Assembly (NCBI RefSeq): GCF_009826975.1
Contig: NZ_WUMO01000004.1
Location: 310,001 to 374,000 of the forward strand
Origin: Flavobacterium sp. HBTb2-11-1
Lineage (GTDB): Bacteria; Bacteroidota; Bacteroidia; Flavobacteriales; Flavobacteriaceae
Length of the DNA stretch: 64,000 nt
Direction: 5' to 3'
Shown: positions 43,566 through 53,436 of the stretch, piece by piece
Layout of the letters: each line of letters opens with the position of its first letter
Numbering within the stretch: position 1 is the stretch's first letter
Position numbers and translations under genes: made by a program
The notes under the pieces: model-generated
Told to the model about the DNA's origin: nothing
What the model saw: the letters and a program-made list of their open reading frames with translations, nothing else
Database searches by the model: none

Positions 43566-44714
43566 ATGAATGAAACTGAATTTCTAGAACTGCTTAAAAA
43601 ATATCAAAATGGCACTTTATCTCATGAAGATAAGGATAAACTTGATGTGTGGTATTTACATAAAGCGTCGAATAGCAAGAGACAGCTTAGTGAGTACGAA
43701 CTGGCAGATAGTTACGAACATTTGAAATCGAGGCTTCCGTTGGCTCAGAAAACGAAAGTGATTAGTCTTTGGCCACGCGTGGCAGTCGCGGCATCGATCG
43801 CGGTGCTGTTGGGCGCAGGAATATTCTTTTTTGCGAAACCGGAAACAGGGGCAAAACAAGAAAATATTCAGATTGTCGAAAAGGCAAAAGATATTGCTCC
43901 AGGCGGAAACAGGGGGATTTTGACACTTTCTAACGGAAAGCAGATTGTACTTTCGGATATTTCTTCGAAAGATATCATTGCTAAAGAAGATCAAGATGAG
44001 GTAACTATAAAAATGGATGCCAATGGAGTGATTACTTATGTTATAAATCCAGATGCAGATATTTCAAAAGAAAATGGCAATTCATTTAATACACTTTCTA
44101 CGCCAACTGGAGGGCAATATAATATTGTCTTAGCAGACGGGACAAAAGTATTTCTGAATGCCGTTTCGTCCATCAAATATCCAACTCAGTTTAACGGAGA
44201 TCAAAGGGTGGTAGAATTGGAAGGAGAAGCCTATTTTGAAGTTGCTAAAAATAAAAATAAACCCTTTATAGTAAAATCAGATAAACAAAGCATTGAGGTT
44301 TTAGGGACACATTTTAATGTTCATGCCTATAATAATGAAGCGACTGTAAAAACTACATTATTGGAAGGAAGTGTTGCGGTTTCTTCTAAAAATCAGAGAG
44401 CAATTTTAAAACCAGGCCAGCAGTCTAATATAAGTGATAATGCTGCTAAAATTACAATTAGAGAAGTTGATACAGAAGCAGCAATAGCTTGGAAAAATGG
44501 CCGATTTAAATTTGATAATGCTGATTTAAAATCGGTAATGAAACAGCTTGAACGCTGGTACGGAATTAAAGTAGAATACCGTCGCGATGTTTCAGATGTG
44601 AGATTTAACGGAGGTACTTTTAGAAATAAAAATTTGTCTGAAGTATTAAAAGTACTTGAGCTTAGCAATATACAATTTAAGGTTGAAGGAAAGACGATTA
44701 TTGTTTATCCCTAA
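43566..44714 (+). CDS. FecR-like anti-sigma factor
   Basis: A 382-residue inner-membrane regulator. The cytoplasmic N-terminus (about residues 1-72) binds the sigma factor. One membrane helix lies near residues 76-94 (VAVAASIAVLLGAGIFFFA). The periplasmic FecR domain covers about 170-270, with TPTGGQYNIVLADGTKVFLN and GEAYFEVAKN. A DUF4974 domain closes the protein (about 310-382), with LKSVMKQLERWYGIKVEY, and should contact the STN domain of the receptor. It is encoded between its sigma factor and the SusC it listens to. All parts are of normal length. A hairpin follows its stop codon. Confidence 0.95.
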   Translation: MNETEFLELLKKYQNGTLSHEDKDKLDVWYLHKASNSKRQLSEYELADSYEHLKSRLPLAQKTKVISLWPRVAVAASIAVLLGAGIFFFAKPETGAKQENIQIVEKAKDIAPGGNRGILTLSNGKQIVLSDISSKDIIAKEDQDEVTIKMDANGVITYVINPDADISKENGNSFNTLSTPTGGQYNIVLADGTKVFLNAVSSIKYPTQFNGDQRVVELEGEAYFEVAKNKNKPFIVKSDKQSIEVLGTHFNVHAYNNEATVKTTLLEGSVAVSSKNQRAILKPGQQSNISDNAAKITIREVDTEAAIAWKNGRFKFDNADLKSVMKQLERWYGIKVEYRRDVSDVRFNGGTFRNKNLSEVLKVLELSNIQFKVEGKTIIVYP

Positions 44715-44755
44715 CCTTTAAGTTTAACCGATTATATTGAGTTTATAAACTAAAA

Positions 44756-44784
44756 AACCAGAGGCAGTTGCGATGCTTCTGGTT
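44756..44784 (+). terminator. Hairpin after the anti-sigma gene
   Basis: AACCAGAGGCA (44756-44766) pairs with TGCTTCTGGTT (44774-44784) with one G-T pair. The T tract is poor, so it may attenuate rather than stop transcription. A TTG at 44768 in frame with the next gene lies inside this hairpin and is therefore an unlikely start. Confidence 0.6.
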
Positions 44785-44848
44785 GTTTAAAAAGTTTATA
44801 GCCAATATAAGTTGTCCACTATTGTTTAACTATAACCAATGTAAATGT

Positions 44849-47800
44849 ATGAAATTAAATTTACAACCAAAAAAACCTTACAAAAAACTTAAAAAAAAGA
44901 TTCCAAAAGTTAGTTTTCTGGCTTTATTAAGTCTTCTGTTTACTTTGTTTTGCAGTTATAAGAGCCAAGCTCAGACTATTACTGTCAATTTTAAAGACGC
45001 ATCGCTTGAGACGGTATTAAAAGAAGTGGCCAAACAAGCTAATTATGAAGTTTTTTACACTCAAAAACTGCTTAAAGATGCTAAACCTGTTACTATTAAT
45101 GTAAAGAATTCTTCATTGAAGGAAACTTTAAATCGGATTTTCAGCGGTCAGAATTTAAAGTTCAATCTTGCAAACCAAACTATAGTAGTTACTGGTTCAA
45201 AGGATAAATCCGAGAGCTTGGGAAACGAATTAATCGATATAAGAGGAAAAGTATTAAACAATAAAAATGAACCTTTTCCTGGGGTAACGGTTACGGTTTC
45301 TGGAACCAATAGAGTAAGTGTAACCGATTTTGATGGTAGTTTTTCTTTTGATAAAGTTCCATCGAGTGCTGTTCTTGAATGTTCTGGATTAACTATTGAG
45401 AATAAATCTTTTGGGATTGCAGGACGCACAGAATTAACACTCATTGTGGAAGACAAGGTGGCTGCAATGAAAGAAGTTGTGGTAACGGGTTTTCAAACCA
45501 TTGCCAGAAGTAATTTTACTGGTGCTATTGGTAAAGTTGATCAAAAGGTGTTAAATGAAAATATTAATGGTAATTTATCTAGTGCGCTTGAAGGCCGTGT
45601 AGCTGGTTTGATGTTTCAAAAAAATCCAAGCGGACTTGGATCTGATCAGCCTATATTAAGAGGTATCGGTACTTTTTCTGCAGATGTGGGGTACAGCCCT
45701 CTTGTAGTAATAGATGGTCTGCCAACGGAATTAACATTGGATGAAATCAATCCTTATGATATTGAAAGCGTAGATGTGCTTAAAGACGCCGCTGCGGCTT
45801 CTATCTACGGATCAAGAGCGGCAAATGGTATTATTGTATTAACTACCAAAAAAGGAAATGGTAAGTTAAAAGTTACGGTAAACTCAGATTTCTTTATTTC
45901 AGATAAACCAAATTTGAGAGATATGAACTATGCCTCGACAAGTGATCTAATTGATTTTGAACAGGCGGTTTATAATAGAGAAAGAGCAAGATTTGCCGAT
46001 ACGGCTACCATGTTTAGCAGTTACGGAGATGTTGGAAACAGCAGTACTAAATATTACAGTCCACTTTATCAATTAAACAGAAATTTGGAAGAAGGTAAAA
46101 TTGATAATGCCAATTACAACAGTACTCTTGCGCAATGGAGAAAGAACGATTACAATAAAGATTACCGTGATAATGTTTGGCAAAATGAATTCAGACAACG
46201 TTATAATATTGCATTTTCAGGAAGTACAAGCAAACAGAATACTTATGTTTCTCTTAATTACGATGAATCTAAAAATCGTATAAAATACAATACAGGACGC
46301 GCATTCAATCTTTATGCAAAAAGTAGTTTTCAGATAAACGATTGGCTAAATGCAACATTTGGAATAAATGGAACATACAGTAATGATGATGTTACAGAAT
46401 ATGATCTAGGCAATTACGACATTCAAAAACGATACGAACGTATTACAGATGATAACGGAAATTTAGTGCAATCTTCCTTTGCATCAGTTAAAGATGGATT
46501 TACTTCTAGCGGTGCTCTTAATCCAGCAATGGTTGAAAAATTGGCAGGCTTAAGCGGTTTTAAATCTTTTAATTTTAATGTTTTAGATGCGCTTAAAGAA
46601 GGTATTGAGGAGCAAAATTCATTAAGCCTAAGAACTTTCGCTAACGTAAAAGCTAAATTATGGAAAGGTCTAAGCTTTAATACACAATTTCAATATGAAG
46701 TAAGAAAAAATGATAGAGAACAATATCATGATGTCAATTCTTATAGAATGCGTTATGCTATCAATGCATTAACAGGCTATAATCCGACTACAAATGCATA
46801 CACTTACGTTGATGGCTTTTCTACAGGAGGAAGATACAAACAGGCAAGCAGTCAGGCAAGTAATTATTCTTTTAGAAATCAATTAGATTTTAATCAAGAG
46901 TTTGCAGAAGGCAAGCACTCAGTTAATGCATTAGTTGGTACAGAAATGCGCGAAACTTTTGTTCCAAGAAGCATAGAGCAACTTCGATATGGGTATGATC
47001 CTGTTACGCTTACTTCTGCAGTATTAAACAATCTTGCACTTAGCCAAACGGGAGTTTCTAGTTATATTTTTGGGAGTAACAGAACACTTTCAGCGTTAGG
47101 CAGAACACAGCAAGAAATCCTTCACCGTTACTTTTCTATTTTTAGTACTGCCAGTTATACTTATTTATCAAAATACAACCTTACGGGGAGTTACCGAGTA
47201 GATAGAGCAGATTTGTTTGGAGTTGATCCAAAATATAAAAACCGCCCATTATGGTCTGTAGGTTTAGGCTGGAATATCAGCAATGAAGATTTTATGAAAG
47301 AAGTTAAATGGGTAAGTATGTTAAAATTGAGATCAACTTATGGTATAAACGGAAATGTTGATCAAAATACCACACCTTATATTACCGCTACAAGAAGAAA
47401 CGATAACCTGTATCAATCTTTACAATATACAAATATTACGGCTCAGCCAAATCCGATGTTAAGATGGGAAAAAACACAAAGTACCAATATTGGTGTAGAT
47501 TATAGCTTATTTAGAGCTAAATTAAACGGTACGATTGATGTTTATCACAAATACAGCAGCGATTTATTGGCGACTACAGATCTTGATCCTACTGTTGGTG
47601 CTTTGTCGAGAAAAATCAATGCAGGAGCTCTATTAAATAAAGGTATAGAATTTAGTATTGGTTCTGAATGGTATAATAACGGTAATTTCCGCATTAATTC
47701 TAATTTAGTTTTTGCCCACAACAAGACAACCGTTAAAAAAGTAACAAGAGCAGAATCGACAGCATCGGTATATGTTTCTTCGCCAACCAATTTTTTTCTA

Positions 47801-48481
47801 GAAAATGAATTATTTAATAGCATGTATGCTTACCAATACGGAGGAACAGTAAATGGTTATCCTTACGTTTTGGATGAAAATGGAAATCCTTCTATAACTT
47901 TTGATGAAAACGGAAATCCAGTTTCTACAAGTATAAAAACAATTACCAATGCAGATGCCCTAGTAAATGTGGGGACTTTAATGCCAACTTACACAGGTTC
48001 ATTATCTCAGCGTTTTTCGTATAAACAATTCGATTTAAATTTCTTGTTTGTTTTCTCGGGAGGAAACGTAATGCGTAAAGAAACCTTAGATATGAGTTCT
48101 GATGCCGTAAATCTTTCTGGTATCACAGATCGTTATACTGACACAAATAGAAATGACAATACTCGTTTGTATGTTGATTTTGCCGAAAATATTAGAAATT
48201 ATGCAGGAACAATAAGCAGCCAATGGAGAAACTCAACAGCAAATGTTGTAGATGGCGATTATATTAAATTGAGAAATATTTCTTTGGCTTATAATCTTCC
48301 TAAAGCTTTTGCAACTAAAATAAAGATGGCGTCTGCAAAATTTACTTTTCAAATGAATAATATTTGGTATTGGAGTGCAGCTGGTAATCGTATTGATCCA
48401 GAGGTTTATAGTCTAAATTCTGGTACACGTAATTTACCATTGCCAAAAACGTATTTACTAGGTCTTAATCTTACTCTTTAA
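44849..48481 (+). CDS. SusC/RagA-type TonB-dependent receptor with STN signalling domain
   Basis: A 1210-residue outer-membrane receptor from the ATG at 44849; longer forms would begin with a TTG inside the preceding hairpin. A lysine-rich leader is followed by a signal segment (LALLSLLFTLFCSYKSQAQ). Next comes the STN domain (about residues 45-115, ITVNFKDASLETVLKEVAKQ), which talks to the FecR-like protein. The carboxypeptidase-like domain (about 130-215, DFDGSFSFDKV) leads to the plug with LKDAAAASIYGSRAANGII. The barrel ends LPLPKTYLLGLNLTL. It starts the structural operon: SusD follows after 2 bases, then a metzincin and a DUF3347 protein. The imported molecule probably induces its own uptake. 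A peptide substrate is suggested by the protease. Confidence 0.95.
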   Translation: MKLNLQPKKPYKKLKKKIPKVSFLALLSLLFTLFCSYKSQAQTITVNFKDASLETVLKEVAKQANYEVFYTQKLLKDAKPVTINVKNSSLKETLNRIFSGQNLKFNLANQTIVVTGSKDKSESLGNELIDIRGKVLNNKNEPFPGVTVTVSGTNRVSVTDFDGSFSFDKVPSSAVLECSGLTIENKSFGIAGRTELTLIVEDKVAAMKEVVVTGFQTIARSNFTGAIGKVDQKVLNENINGNLSSALEGRVAGLMFQKNPSGLGSDQPILRGIGTFSADVGYSPLVVIDGLPTELTLDEINPYDIESVDVLKDAAAASIYGSRAANGIIVLTTKKGNGKLKVTVNSDFFISDKPNLRDMNYASTSDLIDFEQAVYNRERARFADTATMFSSYGDVGNSSTKYYSPLYQLNRNLEEGKIDNANYNSTLAQWRKNDYNKDYRDNVWQNEFRQRYNIAFSGSTSKQNTYVSLNYDESKNRIKYNTGRAFNLYAKSSFQINDWLNATFGINGTYSNDDVTEYDLGNYDIQKRYERITDDNGNLVQSSFASVKDGFTSSGALNPAMVEKLAGLSGFKSFNFNVLDALKEGIEEQNSLSLRTFANVKAKLWKGLSFNTQFQYEVRKNDREQYHDVNSYRMRYAINALTGYNPTTNAYTYVDGFSTGGRYKQASSQASNYSFRNQLDFNQEFAEGKHSVNALVGTEMRETFVPRSIEQLRYGYDPVTLTSAVLNNLALSQTGVSSYIFGSNRTLSALGRTQQEILHRYFSIFSTASYTYLSKYNLTGSYRVDRADLFGVDPKYKNRPLWSVGLGWNISNEDFMKEVKWVSMLKLRSTYGINGNVDQNTTPYITATRRNDNLYQSLQYTNITAQPNPMLRWEKTQSTNIGVDYSLFRAKLNGTIDVYHKYSSDLLATTDLDPTVGALSRKINAGALLNKGIEFSIGSEWYNNGNFRINSNLVFAHNKTTVKKVTRAESTASVYVSSPTNFFLENELFNSMYAYQYGGTVNGYPYVLDENGNPSITFDENGNPVSTSIKTITNADALVNVGTLMPTYTGSLSQRFSYKQFDLNFLFVFSGGNVMRKETLDMSSDAVNLSGITDRYTDTNRNDNTRLYVDFAENIRNYAGTISSQWRNSTANVVDGDYIKLRNISLAYNLPKAFATKIKMASAKFTFQMNNIWYWSAAGNRIDPEVYSLNSGTRNLPLPKTYLLGLNLTL

Positions 48482-48483
48482 AA

Positions 48484-49908
48484 ATGAAACAGGTTTATAT
48501 ACTATTATTGTCTTTGATGATGTTAACGATTTCATCATGCGAAGAATACACTGAAATAACACCCAAAGGCGCTTTGGTGATCGAAACTCCTCAACAATTT
48601 CTTGAATTAGTTTCGCTGCCAAATAGAGGGTATCCAATCAATAACTTTCAATATTTGTCAGATGACCAATGGATGAGAGAAGCCAACGTAATAGGAAGAA
48701 CGCCAAACATTGACATCATTAATTTTACTTTTGATGAAACTATAGACAGGGTTTCTTTATTCACAGCTTCAAGTTTTTATAATCAAGCTTATACTTATAT
48801 TAATAGATGGAATACTGTTATTTCGTTGGTTGATGATAGTAAAGGAGATGAGAGCATAAAGCAATTGGCCAAAGCCGAAGCTAAAATTTACAGAGCATAC
48901 GATCATTTCTTATTAGTAAATACGTATGCTAAGGCATATGATCCGCAAACCGCTGCGACTGATGGAGGAATTTGTATCATGGATAAATTTGATCTGGAAG
49001 CGCAGCCTTCAAAATCTACTGTTGCCCAGGTTTACGATTTCATACAAAAAGATATAGAAGATGCGTTGCCATATCTGAAGGAAAAACCAATGGATGTTTA
49101 TCACCCATCACTCGCATTTGCCTACGCATTTAAAGCTAAAGTACATTTGTTTAAACGCGAAATTGCGGCGGCACAGGCTGCGGCAGAAAAGTCATTGAGT
49201 TATAACAATCAGATATTTGATATGGTTGCTTACAGCGCAAAAGGAGGGCCAACATCAGTGGCTGTTCCAGCTGCAGACAATATTGAAGTTCTTAGTTATA
49301 TGTACATGACAGGTTATAACGAAATGAATTTTGCGCAGAGCTATATTATTAGCCCTGAATTGAGAACTTTATTTGGAACAAATGATGCTCGTTTTAATTT
49401 GTTTTTCAATTCTACCAGTACAACCAATTTAGATCAGGGTTCGAATACTGCTTATTGGGGAGTTCAATATACAAGGTTTTTTTATCCAACAGTTGGCATG
49501 AAGACTACTGAAGTATATTTAATGCTGGCAGAATGTTATGCCAGAGACAATAAATTAAACGAAGCAGTAGGAGTTTTAAATACTTTAAGAGCAAAACGTA
49601 TTCTATCTGGCACAGTAAATTTAACGGTTCCTGCTACTAGAAAAGAAACTATGGAATTGGTGGTGAACGAACGCAGAAAAGAACTACTGTTAGGATTTAA
49701 TAGATTTTTTGACCTAAAGCGATTAAATACAGAAGCAGAATATGCAAAAACAATAACAAGAGTATTTCCAATCGTAAACAAAACAGTTCCTCAAAAGACT
49801 TATACATTGCAGCCTAACTCAAGATTGTACATTATTCCGTTTCCTTTATCGGCACTGACAAAAAATCCAAAGCTTACTTTAAATACAGACGAAAAAGTTC
49901 CGTTTTAA
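48484..49908 (+). CDS. SusD/RagB-family substrate-binding lipoprotein
   Basis: A 474-residue surface lipoprotein that caps the SusC barrel and binds the ligand. The signal LLSLMMLTISSC places the lipidated Cys near residue 19. The SusD fold appears as the N-terminal SusD-like segment (about 20-200) with TPR-like helices (AEAKIYRAYDHFLLVNTYAKAY), and the C-terminal SusD part with NERRKELLLGFNRFFDLKRL. It lies 2 bases after its SusC. The binding residues cannot be assigned, so the ligand is unknown. The family call is certain. Confidence 0.95.
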   Translation: MKQVYILLLSLMMLTISSCEEYTEITPKGALVIETPQQFLELVSLPNRGYPINNFQYLSDDQWMREANVIGRTPNIDIINFTFDETIDRVSLFTASSFYNQAYTYINRWNTVISLVDDSKGDESIKQLAKAEAKIYRAYDHFLLVNTYAKAYDPQTAATDGGICIMDKFDLEAQPSKSTVAQVYDFIQKDIEDALPYLKEKPMDVYHPSLAFAYAFKAKVHLFKREIAAAQAAAEKSLSYNNQIFDMVAYSAKGGPTSVAVPAADNIEVLSYMYMTGYNEMNFAQSYIISPELRTLFGTNDARFNLFFNSTSTTNLDQGSNTAYWGVQYTRFFYPTVGMKTTEVYLMLAECYARDNKLNEAVGVLNTLRAKRILSGTVNLTVPATRKETMELVVNERRKELLLGFNRFFDLKRLNTEAEYAKTITRVFPIVNKTVPQKTYTLQPNSRLYIIPFPLSALTKNPKLTLNTDEKVPF

Positions 49909-49913
49909 TTTCA

Positions 49914-52349
49914 ATGAAAAAGTTAATTATAATACTAACCATGCTGTCTGCTTGGCAGCATGGTTTTGCTCAAACCCCAGAAAAAAAAGCCGATAGTACC
50001 AGTACACAGCCCAAAGGCATGCAGGCTTATAATAAGGTAATAACAGAAAAAGCAAAAAATAAATCAGGGCTTTTTACTGTAAGCCAGGTTGATACTAAAT
50101 ATTATTTTCAGATTCCAGATAGCTTGTTTAATAGATACATGCTAGTGGTAACACGATATTTATCTACTCCGGAAGGAATGGGAGCTTTTGGAGGAGAAAA
50201 AGCCAACGAACAAACCATTTATTTTGAAAAAGGAGCTAATAACACGGTTTATTTGAGATCGCTGCAATATAAGCAAGATGTGCGTTCGGCTGATTCAATG
50301 TTGGCAAAAGCATTGGCTGGAAGTAATGAAAACCCAATTGTAGGGGCTTTTCCAATAAAGACAACTAATCCAGATAACGGAAATATTGTTATTGATGTAA
50401 CAGATGCATTCAAAAAAGATAATCCGATGTTTTCTTTAGAAAGCAAAGAGAAAACAGAAAAAAAACTGACTTCTCTTGCCGATGATAAATCTTTTATTGA
50501 GGCTATTGATACCTATGCAATCAATATCGAAGTGAAAACCACAAAAACGTACACAAGCAGTACTGCAAGCAGCGGAAGCATAACCATTAGATTAAATACA
50601 TCTATTGTATTATTGCCTAAAACACCAATGCGCAAACGCTTTTTTGATGAAAGAGTGGGATACTTTGCCAACAAATATGTCCTTTTTGATGATGACGAAC
50701 AACGCGCACAGAAGAAATTTATCATTCAGAGATATCGTTTAGAGCCAAAAGAGAAGGATATTAAAAAATATCTAAAAGGCGAATTGGTTGAACCAAAAAA
50801 GCAAATCGTTTATTACATAGATCCAGCAACGCCAAAAAAATGGAGGCCATATTTAATTGCGGGAATCAACGACTGGCAGAAAGCTTTCGAGGCCGCTGGT
50901 TTTAAAAATGCGATTGTAGGGAAAGAATGGCCAGAAGACGATAAAACGATGAGTCTAGAAGATGCAAGGTATTCTGTAGTAAGATATTACGCTTCTGAAA
51001 CGCCAAATGCCTATGGGCCTCGTGTGAGCGATCCAAGAAGCGGTGAAATTATAGAAAGCCATGTTGGTTGGTATCATAATGTGATGAAATTAGTGCAGCG
51101 CTGGTATATGATTCAGGCTGGACCTCTTGACGCGAGAGCAAGAAAAATGCATCTGGATGATGAATTAATGGGACAATTAATCCGTTTTGTTTCTTCGCAT
51201 GAAATAGGTCACACTATTGGTTTACGCCATAATATGGGAGCAAGTAATGCTACTCCAGTAGAAAAACTTCGTGACAAAAAATGGGTAGAAGCCAATGGCC
51301 ATACCGTTTCTATTATGGATTATGCCCGCTTTAATTATGTGGCGCAGCCAGAAGACAATATTAGTCCAAAAGGAATTTATCCGCGTATTGGAAGCTACGA
51401 CAAATGGGCGGTTCAATGGGGTTATGGATATTATCCAAATGCGAAGGACGAGTTTGAAGAAGAAAAAATATTGGCGAAATTAACTACTGATAGTTTAGCT
51501 GCTAATCCTAAATTATGGTTTGGCGGAGAAGGTAAAGATGAAGATCCGCGCAGCCAAAGAGAAGATATCGGTGATGACGCAGTAAAGGCAAGTGATTACG
51601 GAATAAAAAATTTAAAGCGCGTTGTGCCAAATCTTATCGAATGGACCTATCAGCCTAATGATGCTTATGACAATTTATCGGATATGCATAAAGCGGTGGT
51701 GTCACAATATAGTATCTATTTGTACCACGTACTGAAATATATCGGCAATAATTACGTAACCAAAAGAACTGTAGATGAAAAAGGTGTTGTCTATCAGCAG
51801 ATACCAAAAGCAAAAGTAAAAGCCGCAATTGATTATGTAGGAAGACAATTGTTTGTAGCTCCCCTATGGATGTACCCGCAGGAAATTGATCAGCTTATTT
51901 CTTTAAAAACAGCTGATCAAATTTCAGATCAGCAGAATCAGGTTCTAAATATGCTTTTAAGCCCAGGCATGCTGTACAATATTAGTCTTAAATCGATCCA
52001 GTTTGAAAATGCTTATACAGTTCCTGAATTTCTAAATGATTTACAGCAAACAGTTTGGGTGAAATTTACAGGCGATGAAAAACAAGATTTTTACAGAAGA
52101 AGTTTACAGCGTGGTTATATTGAAAAACTAGGCATGTTGCTTTTGCCGAAAGAAACAGAACCAGGTAAAGCTCTAAATGCAGCGCAAAGAAGTGATGTGA
52201 GACTATACGGGAAACAGCATCTTATTAAATTAAGAACCGATGTTACAAAGCTTATGGATGCTTCAACAGGATTTAATAAAGATCATTTCGAAAACATTTT
52301 AATCGAAATCGATAAAATCGTTAATAAATTAGATAAAACCGCAATATGA
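49914..52349 (+). CDS. Secreted zinc metalloprotease (DUF5117/DUF4953, metzincin type)
   Basis: An 811-residue exported peptidase with a signal peptide (residues 1-19, SAWQHGFAQ). The N-terminal DUF5118/DUF5117 region covers about residues 35-300 and the DUF4953 catalytic region about 310-600. The zinc site is H429-E-x-x-H433-x-x-G-x-x-H439 (HEIGHTIGLRH), with the metzincin Met-turn at M468 (SIMDYARF). All ligands are intact. It starts 5 bases after susD, so it is part of the uptake operon, and overlaps the DUF3347 gene by 4 bases. It probably trims proteins or peptides taken up by the SusC/D pair in the periplasm or at the surface. The protease call is strong; the targets are unknown. Confidence 0.92.
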   Translation: MKKLIIILTMLSAWQHGFAQTPEKKADSTSTQPKGMQAYNKVITEKAKNKSGLFTVSQVDTKYYFQIPDSLFNRYMLVVTRYLSTPEGMGAFGGEKANEQTIYFEKGANNTVYLRSLQYKQDVRSADSMLAKALAGSNENPIVGAFPIKTTNPDNGNIVIDVTDAFKKDNPMFSLESKEKTEKKLTSLADDKSFIEAIDTYAINIEVKTTKTYTSSTASSGSITIRLNTSIVLLPKTPMRKRFFDERVGYFANKYVLFDDDEQRAQKKFIIQRYRLEPKEKDIKKYLKGELVEPKKQIVYYIDPATPKKWRPYLIAGINDWQKAFEAAGFKNAIVGKEWPEDDKTMSLEDARYSVVRYYASETPNAYGPRVSDPRSGEIIESHVGWYHNVMKLVQRWYMIQAGPLDARARKMHLDDELMGQLIRFVSSHEIGHTIGLRHNMGASNATPVEKLRDKKWVEANGHTVSIMDYARFNYVAQPEDNISPKGIYPRIGSYDKWAVQWGYGYYPNAKDEFEEEKILAKLTTDSLAANPKLWFGGEGKDEDPRSQREDIGDDAVKASDYGIKNLKRVVPNLIEWTYQPNDAYDNLSDMHKAVVSQYSIYLYHVLKYIGNNYVTKRTVDEKGVVYQQIPKAKVKAAIDYVGRQLFVAPLWMYPQEIDQLISLKTADQISDQQNQVLNMLLSPGMLYNISLKSIQFENAYTVPEFLNDLQQTVWVKFTGDEKQDFYRRSLQRGYIEKLGMLLLPKETEPGKALNAAQRSDVRLYGKQHLIKLRTDVTKLMDASTGFNKDHFENILIEIDKIVNKLDKTAI

Positions 52350-52867
52350 AAAAAATATTAGTTATAGCATTTATTTGCTTAAGTACTTTGGCTCAAGCAC
52401 AATTAACATCAAAAGAAGAAGTGACTCCAGAATTGGTGCAAAAAAGAGAAGAGCAAAAGAAAGAAATTACAAAGAGTTATTTGGCTTTAAAAAATAGCTT
52501 AATACTTTCGGATAGTCTTGTTGCCGTTAAAAGTGCTGTAGCTTTGACAAATTCTTTGAAAAACTTCAAGTTTAAAAAGTTAACGTTGGAACAAATGAAC
52601 ATTGCTACAATTTCAAGAAAAGAAATTATAGAATTGGCTAATCAGATTGCCACGACAAAAAACATTAATAAACAGCGCAAGATTTTTGAGACTCTTTCAG
52701 TAAAATATTGGGATCAGGCAGCAAAATTTAAAGCAGCAGATGAAACATTATATTTACAAGTCTGCCCAATGACTGGTGCAGTTTGGACAAGCGATAGTAA
52801 AGAAATCAAAAATCCGTACTATCCAAAAAATATGCTTACCTGTGGTGAAGTAAAAGCAACTTTATAG
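52346..52867 (+). CDS. DUF3347-like periplasmic protein
   Basis: A 173-residue exported protein with a signal peptide (FICLSTLAQAQ). It consists of a helical bundle of about 100 residues (YLALKNSLILSDSLVAVKSA) and the C-terminal signature LQVCPMTGAVWTSDSKEIKN followed by NPYYPKNMLTCGEV, which matches DUF3347. That family often accompanies copper and heavy-metal efflux proteins and may bind metal through the conserved Cys, Met and Cys. Its ATG overlaps the protease stop (ATGA), so translation is coupled. It could supply or remove metal for the protease or handle a metal-peptide complex. Metal binding has not been shown from this sequence. Confidence 0.75.
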   Translation: MKKILVIAFICLSTLAQAQLTSKEEVTPELVQKREEQKKEITKSYLALKNSLILSDSLVAVKSAVALTNSLKNFKFKKLTLEQMNIATISRKEIIELANQIATTKNINKQRKIFETLSVKYWDQAAKFKAADETLYLQVCPMTGAVWTSDSKEIKNPYYPKNMLTCGEVKATL

Positions 52868-52981
52868 TTTTTTTAATTTGAATTAGTTTGATAGATGCGG
52901 TCTTCTTTGTAGGGAAGCCGTATTTGTCGTTTAGAATACTTAATGCAACCGTTATAGTTAAAACTATTGTAGAAACAATTG

Positions 52982-53019
52982 AAAAAAAGCCTGTAAACAT
53001 CAAGTTTACAGGCTTTTTT
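52982..53019. terminator. Terminator hairpin, near-copy of the ssrA terminator
   Basis: AAGCCTGTAAAC and GTTTACAGGCTT form the stem, with flanking A7 (52982-52988) and T6 (53014-53019). It ends the SusC/SusD/protease operon. The hairpin at 57290-57327 after ssrA differs only in its 4-base loop. Confidence 0.85.
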
Positions 53020-53033
53020 GTGGAGTCGCGGGA
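52982..53033. repeat. Left copy of an ssrA 3'-end direct repeat, possible attachment site
   Basis: 52982-52999 and 53004-53028 are identical to 57290-57307 and 57312-57336. The match includes the terminator plus GTGGAGTCG, the complement of the tmRNA acceptor end. After that only CGGGA matches, with a one-base gap. Two such copies about 4.3 kb apart look like the two ends of an element integrated at ssrA. No integrase is present. Confidence 0.6.
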
Positions 53034-53273
53034 TTTCATTCGAACAGCTAATTCCCATCGTAATGTTTATTGATAAACTTAAATAATATCCATTAAAATA
53101 GTATATGTGATTTAAGTTCGAGACAAAGAAGATTGCAATCATTTTACATTATGTCCAGTATTTGAAAGTAGTATTATTTGAGCTTTTATCAGGTGTAATT
53201 TTTCCTTTATATTTTCTTTTTCGAGTTTTTGAAGTAATAAAGGAAACTCCGAATCAATCTTCTTAAGTGCACT

Positions 53274-53360
53274 AAAGAATAATTATCTGTTTTCTTTCAT
53301 TATTATATTTGTTTAAAGGATAATAATCTTTATAAGCATACATAAAAAGAATAATTATCT
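53274..53360. promoter_or_regulatory. Three Lrp-like operator sites before mesX
   Basis: AAAGAATAATTATCT occurs exactly at 53274-53288 and 53346-53360, and with two changes at 53315-53329. Starts are 41 and 31 bases apart, close to whole helical turns. AGAATAATTATCT fits the Lrp/AsnC consensus at 11 of 13 positions. An Lrp/AsnC gene lies downstream at 56738. The rest of the 569-base gap 52868-53436 apart from the ssrA-like repeat holds nothing recognised. Confidence 0.5.
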
Positions 53361-53436
53361 GATTTTTAGTATGAATGAAAATATTTAATCTTTTATTTTA
53401 AAATTTGCAGGATAAAAAACTAAATATTATCATCAA

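Noticed and set aside
44768..44848. TTG start for the STN-SusC gene at 44768
   Set aside because: It lies inside the hairpin after the anti-sigma gene and encodes residues with no signal-peptide role; the ATG at 44849 directly opens the expected leader.
53029..53060. A tRNA or a second tmRNA gene at the left repeat
   Set aside because: Only the acceptor end and terminator match; the TPsiC arm cannot fold and no 5' half was found.
52888..53073. 61-codon plus-strand frame crossing the left ssrA-like repeat
   Set aside because: It translates a terminator hairpin and shows no coding character.
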